A stretch of 25,960 bases of DNA from Eshraghiella sp964441705. Its GTDB lineage: Bacteria > Bacillota > Clostridia > Lachnospirales > Lachnospiraceae. The translations under genes and the position numbers were made by a program. The stretch covers positions 1 to 25,960 of the forward strand of contig CAYTWF010000045.1 of the NCBI GenBank assembly GCA_964441705.1, written 5' to 3'. Below are positions 24,525 to 25,960 of the stretch, in pieces (position 1 is the first letter of the stretch; each line of letters starts with the position of its first letter). The notes beneath the pieces are model-generated. The model saw only the letters and a list, made by a program, of their open reading frames with translations. It did not search any database and was not told the origin of the DNA.

Positions 24525-25402
24525 TATCCGGACTCCTTCTTTTTCATAGTAATTAATCTCTGCCCCCTTATGGCATCAGGATGAATAATCATCCTGTATT
24601 CTGCCCGTGATGAAAAATGCCCATCATACAGTGCCACAAGTGGTTTTTCAACAACATAAATCTTTTTGCTGCTTACTAAGGTCAGTTTGTCTAATCTTAT
24701 TACAGGAATCAGTCCTTGTTCACTTCCGATTGCCGAATATGGAATTAGATGATATCCGCACTGTCCGCAAGATTCCATCAAATTCTTCACAGCTTCCGCC
24801 TCTATTACATGTACAGGCTGCCCATTGAACGGGTCAGTAAGGGAATTGCCGGTATCAAGCAGTGCCGGTATTCTTACCCTTCTGTCACCATATTCAATTA
24901 CAGCACTAAATAAAGTCTGCGCCATGGCAATTTTTGCCGACGCAAGGCCTATCAGCTTTCCCACCCCTGGAGCAGCCACCACCGTCACACCGATGATTGG
25001 CCACATTGAAGCTGATGCTCTGTACTTGTTACTAATAGAATGAAGCATATAACCCAGTGTCGTATAGTAATACAGGACGTGTAAAATACCTCCAAGTGCG
25101 AAGGTCGTTATATATAAAATTCCTACACCCTTTATAATTATGTATGGTTTTTTCCACCCTATGACGATTATTACCATCAATGTGCTGATGCCAAAATATG
25201 TAACCATGTACCATACTGGTTCCTTCAATCCCAGCACAATTATTATCACGGCCCATAATGCCCCTGCTGATGCTCCAAGGATTCTTCTTAAGTATGAATA
25301 AGTGGTGAAAACATTAAGAATCCTGATTGTAACCGACAAGACCGAAAAATCCATAACAAAATTAATAACGAACAACACGTCCAAGTATACACGGTAGTGC
25401 AA
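24524..25402 (-). CDS. spoIIGA: Pro-SigE processing aspartic protease SpoIIGA
   Basis: The preferred start is TTG at 25402, with AGGAGG six bases upstream, giving 292 residues beginning MHYRVYLDVLFVINFVMDF, like the family N-terminus (YLDV...NF..D). The in-frame ATG at 25432 overlaps the predicted -10 hexamer and so could not be transcribed from that promoter. Five predicted membrane helices occupy about residues 1-150. The C-terminal half is a cytosolic aspartic protease domain with LLDTGNSLTDP; with the TTG start the catalytic Asp is residue 183, the same number as in B. subtilis SpoIIGA. It cleaves the pro-sequence of SigE at the septum in response to the forespore signal. Confidence 0.95.
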   Translation of the reverse strand: MHYRVYLDVLFVINFVMDFSVLSVTIRILNVFTTYSYLRRILGASAGALWAVIIIVLGLKEPVWYMVTYFGISTLMVIIVIGWKKPYIIIKGVGILYITTFALGGILHVLYYYTTLGYMLHSISNKYRASASMWPIIGVTVVAAPGVGKLIGLASAKIAMAQTLFSAVIEYGDRRVRIPALLDTGNSLTDPFNGQPVHVIEAEAVKNLMESCGQCGYHLIPYSAIGSEQGLIPVIRLDKLTLVSSKKIYVVEKPLVALYDGHFSSRAEYRMIIHPDAIRGQRLITMKKKESG

Positions 25403-25430
25403 AGTCCACCTCCTGTAGCAGTACATGTTC

Positions 25431-25464
25431 ATTATAGGACCTGGTCTGAAAGATGTTTGTCGAA
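25431..25464 (-). promoter_or_regulatory. spoIIG promoter with a Spo0A box over the -35 and a 21-bp spacer
   Basis: On the minus strand, TATAAT (25436-25431) is preceded after 21 bp by TCGACA (25463-25458), which lies within TTCGACA, the exact complement of the 0A-box consensus TGTCGAA (25458-25464 on the plus strand). In B. subtilis the spoIIG promoter likewise has an over-long spacer (22 bp) with a 0A box at the -35 and depends on Spo0A~P with sigma-A. The start would be near 25424, placing the box at about -34 to -40. Confidence 0.82.
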
Positions 25465-25581
25465 ATATATTATATGAAACTTAAAATTTATTTTCATTAT
25501 AAGACATTGATAGTTAAAAAGATACAAAAAGAACAAAATGAATACAAAAAAATACATTTTTGGTGCTATTGCGGTCGTAGT
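25465..25581. other. AT-rich spacer between spoIIG promoter and repeat array
   Basis: This stretch has no gene. It contains an imperfect inverted repeat ATGAAA/TTTCAT (25474-25497) and A/T tracts near 25535-25565. A second TATAAT occurs on the minus strand near 25500, but no -35 at standard spacing goes with it. No second exact 0A box is seen. Confidence 0.4.
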
Positions 25582-25960
25582 GTGGGTCGCGGTTGCAAGG
25601 TTCTTCCGTGAGACCCAATGTGCGTTGGTTGCGTGGGTCTCACGGGCAGGATTCTTCTGTGAGGCCCAGTGTTCTTCGCGGTCGTGGGTCGCAGGAGCAA
25701 GATTCTTCTGTGAGACCCAGGGTGCTTCGCGGTCGTGGGTCGCAGGAGTATTATTCTGCTGTGAGACCCAGGGTGCTTCGCGGTCGTGGGTCTCAGGAGC
25801 TTGCTTTCTTGTGTCTGGCCCACAGCTATAGCCTCCGTGGGTCTCACCCGCATTATTCTTCCGTGAGACCCAGTGTGCATCGCTGTCGTGGGTCTCACCC
25901 GCATTATTCTCCCGTGAGACCCATTGTTCTTCGCGGTCGTGGGTCTCACCCGCATTATTC
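25566..25960 (-). CDS. Possible 3' end of a 17-residue-repeat reading frame through the array (doubtful)
   Basis: Because 51 is a multiple of three, the minus-strand frame stays open from the window edge to a TAG at 25566 and reads as 17-residue repeats with the core RPTTAKHPGSHGRI. The composition is rich in Arg, Pro, Thr, His and Gly. No start codon with an SD is visible and the true beginning would be outside the window. The plus strand also stays open through most units, so openness is not evidence of coding. I list it because a repeat protein cannot be excluded from this fragment alone. Confidence 0.15.
   Translation of the reverse strand, partial: IMRVRPTTAKNNGSHGRIMRVRPTTAMHTGSHGRIMRVRPTEAIAVGQTQESKLLRPTTAKHPGSHSRIILLRPTTAKHPGSHRRILLLRPTTAKNTGPHRRILPVRPTQPTHIGSHGRTLQPRPTLRPQ
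25582..25960. repeat. 51-bp GC-rich tandem repeat array with alternating inverted 10-bp motifs, running off the window
   Basis: GTGGGTC recurs at 25582, 25633, 25684, 25735, 25786, 25837, 25888 and 25939, exactly 51 bp apart: seven complete units and one cut by the window end. A complete unit contains TGGGTCTCAC and, 15 bp later, its reverse complement GTGAGACCCA; the next unit's arm follows after 16 bp, so the motif alternates in orientation every 25-26 bp. Units at 25837 and 25888 have perfect arms, and the unit at 25633 pairs with one T-G wobble. Units at 25582, 25684 and 25735 have a weakened left arm, and the right arm of the unit at 25786 has diverged. The array is strikingly GC-rich next to AT-rich flanks. 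It sits upstream of the spoIIG promoter. Confidence 0.95.

Noticed and set aside
25538..25831. Plus-strand reading frame entering the repeat array (starts MNTKKYIFGA).
   Set aside because: There is no SD, it is open only because the unit is 51 bp, and it stops when a unit diverges. Opposite-strand frames are open over the same bases.
25582..25960. CRISPR array.
   Set aside because: Repeats are 51 bp with no unique spacers; the intervals between the arms are themselves repeated, and no cas genes are nearby.

Overview
The window suggests a low-GC, spore-forming, Gram-positive anaerobe of the Clostridia, most likely Lachnospiraceae. Three things point there: the spoIIGA-sigE-sigG sporulation genes, a monoderm-type type IV pilus (T4P) operon with no secretin gene, and a large secreted protein resembling the DUF5057 families common in Lachnospiraceae. 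The genus cannot be fixed by reading alone. Every convincing gene is on the minus strand, so transcription runs from high to low coordinates.

Right end (25960 down to 23784): a GC-rich array of 51-bp tandem repeats built from a 10-bp motif in alternating orientation runs off the window edge. Next come an AT-rich stretch, a promoter with a Spo0A box over its -35 and an unusually long spacer, then spoIIGA (TTG start) and sigE, which overlap by one base.

23717 to 20527: a four-gene cassette with its own promoter. It encodes a lone TrmB-type effector-domain protein, an ABC ATPase and two ABC-2 permeases of the COG4586/4587/3694 export type. It separates sigE from sigG, which are adjacent in most spore formers. 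sigG follows at 20433-19657.

19645 to 1461: an apparent 18-kb T4P operon with two tandem sigma-A-like promoters upstream and one strong intrinsic terminator downstream. Order of transcription: an anchored protein of unknown function, pilB, pilT, pilC, a structured intergenic RNA, the major pilin, the prepilin peptidase, a pilM-pilN fusion, an extended pilO-like gene, four minor pilins (one very large and lacking Glu5), and a 1278-residue secreted DUF5057-like protein. PilB/PilT drive assembly and retraction, PilC and PilM-N-O form the membrane platform, PilD processes the pilins, and the four minor pilins probably form the tip. The 1278-residue protein may be a tip-associated or pilus-dependent exoprotein (inference).

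Left end (1416 to 1): a remnant of a PD-(D/E)XK family transposase and the N-terminal part of a YifB/ComM-type AAA+ gene that leaves the window.
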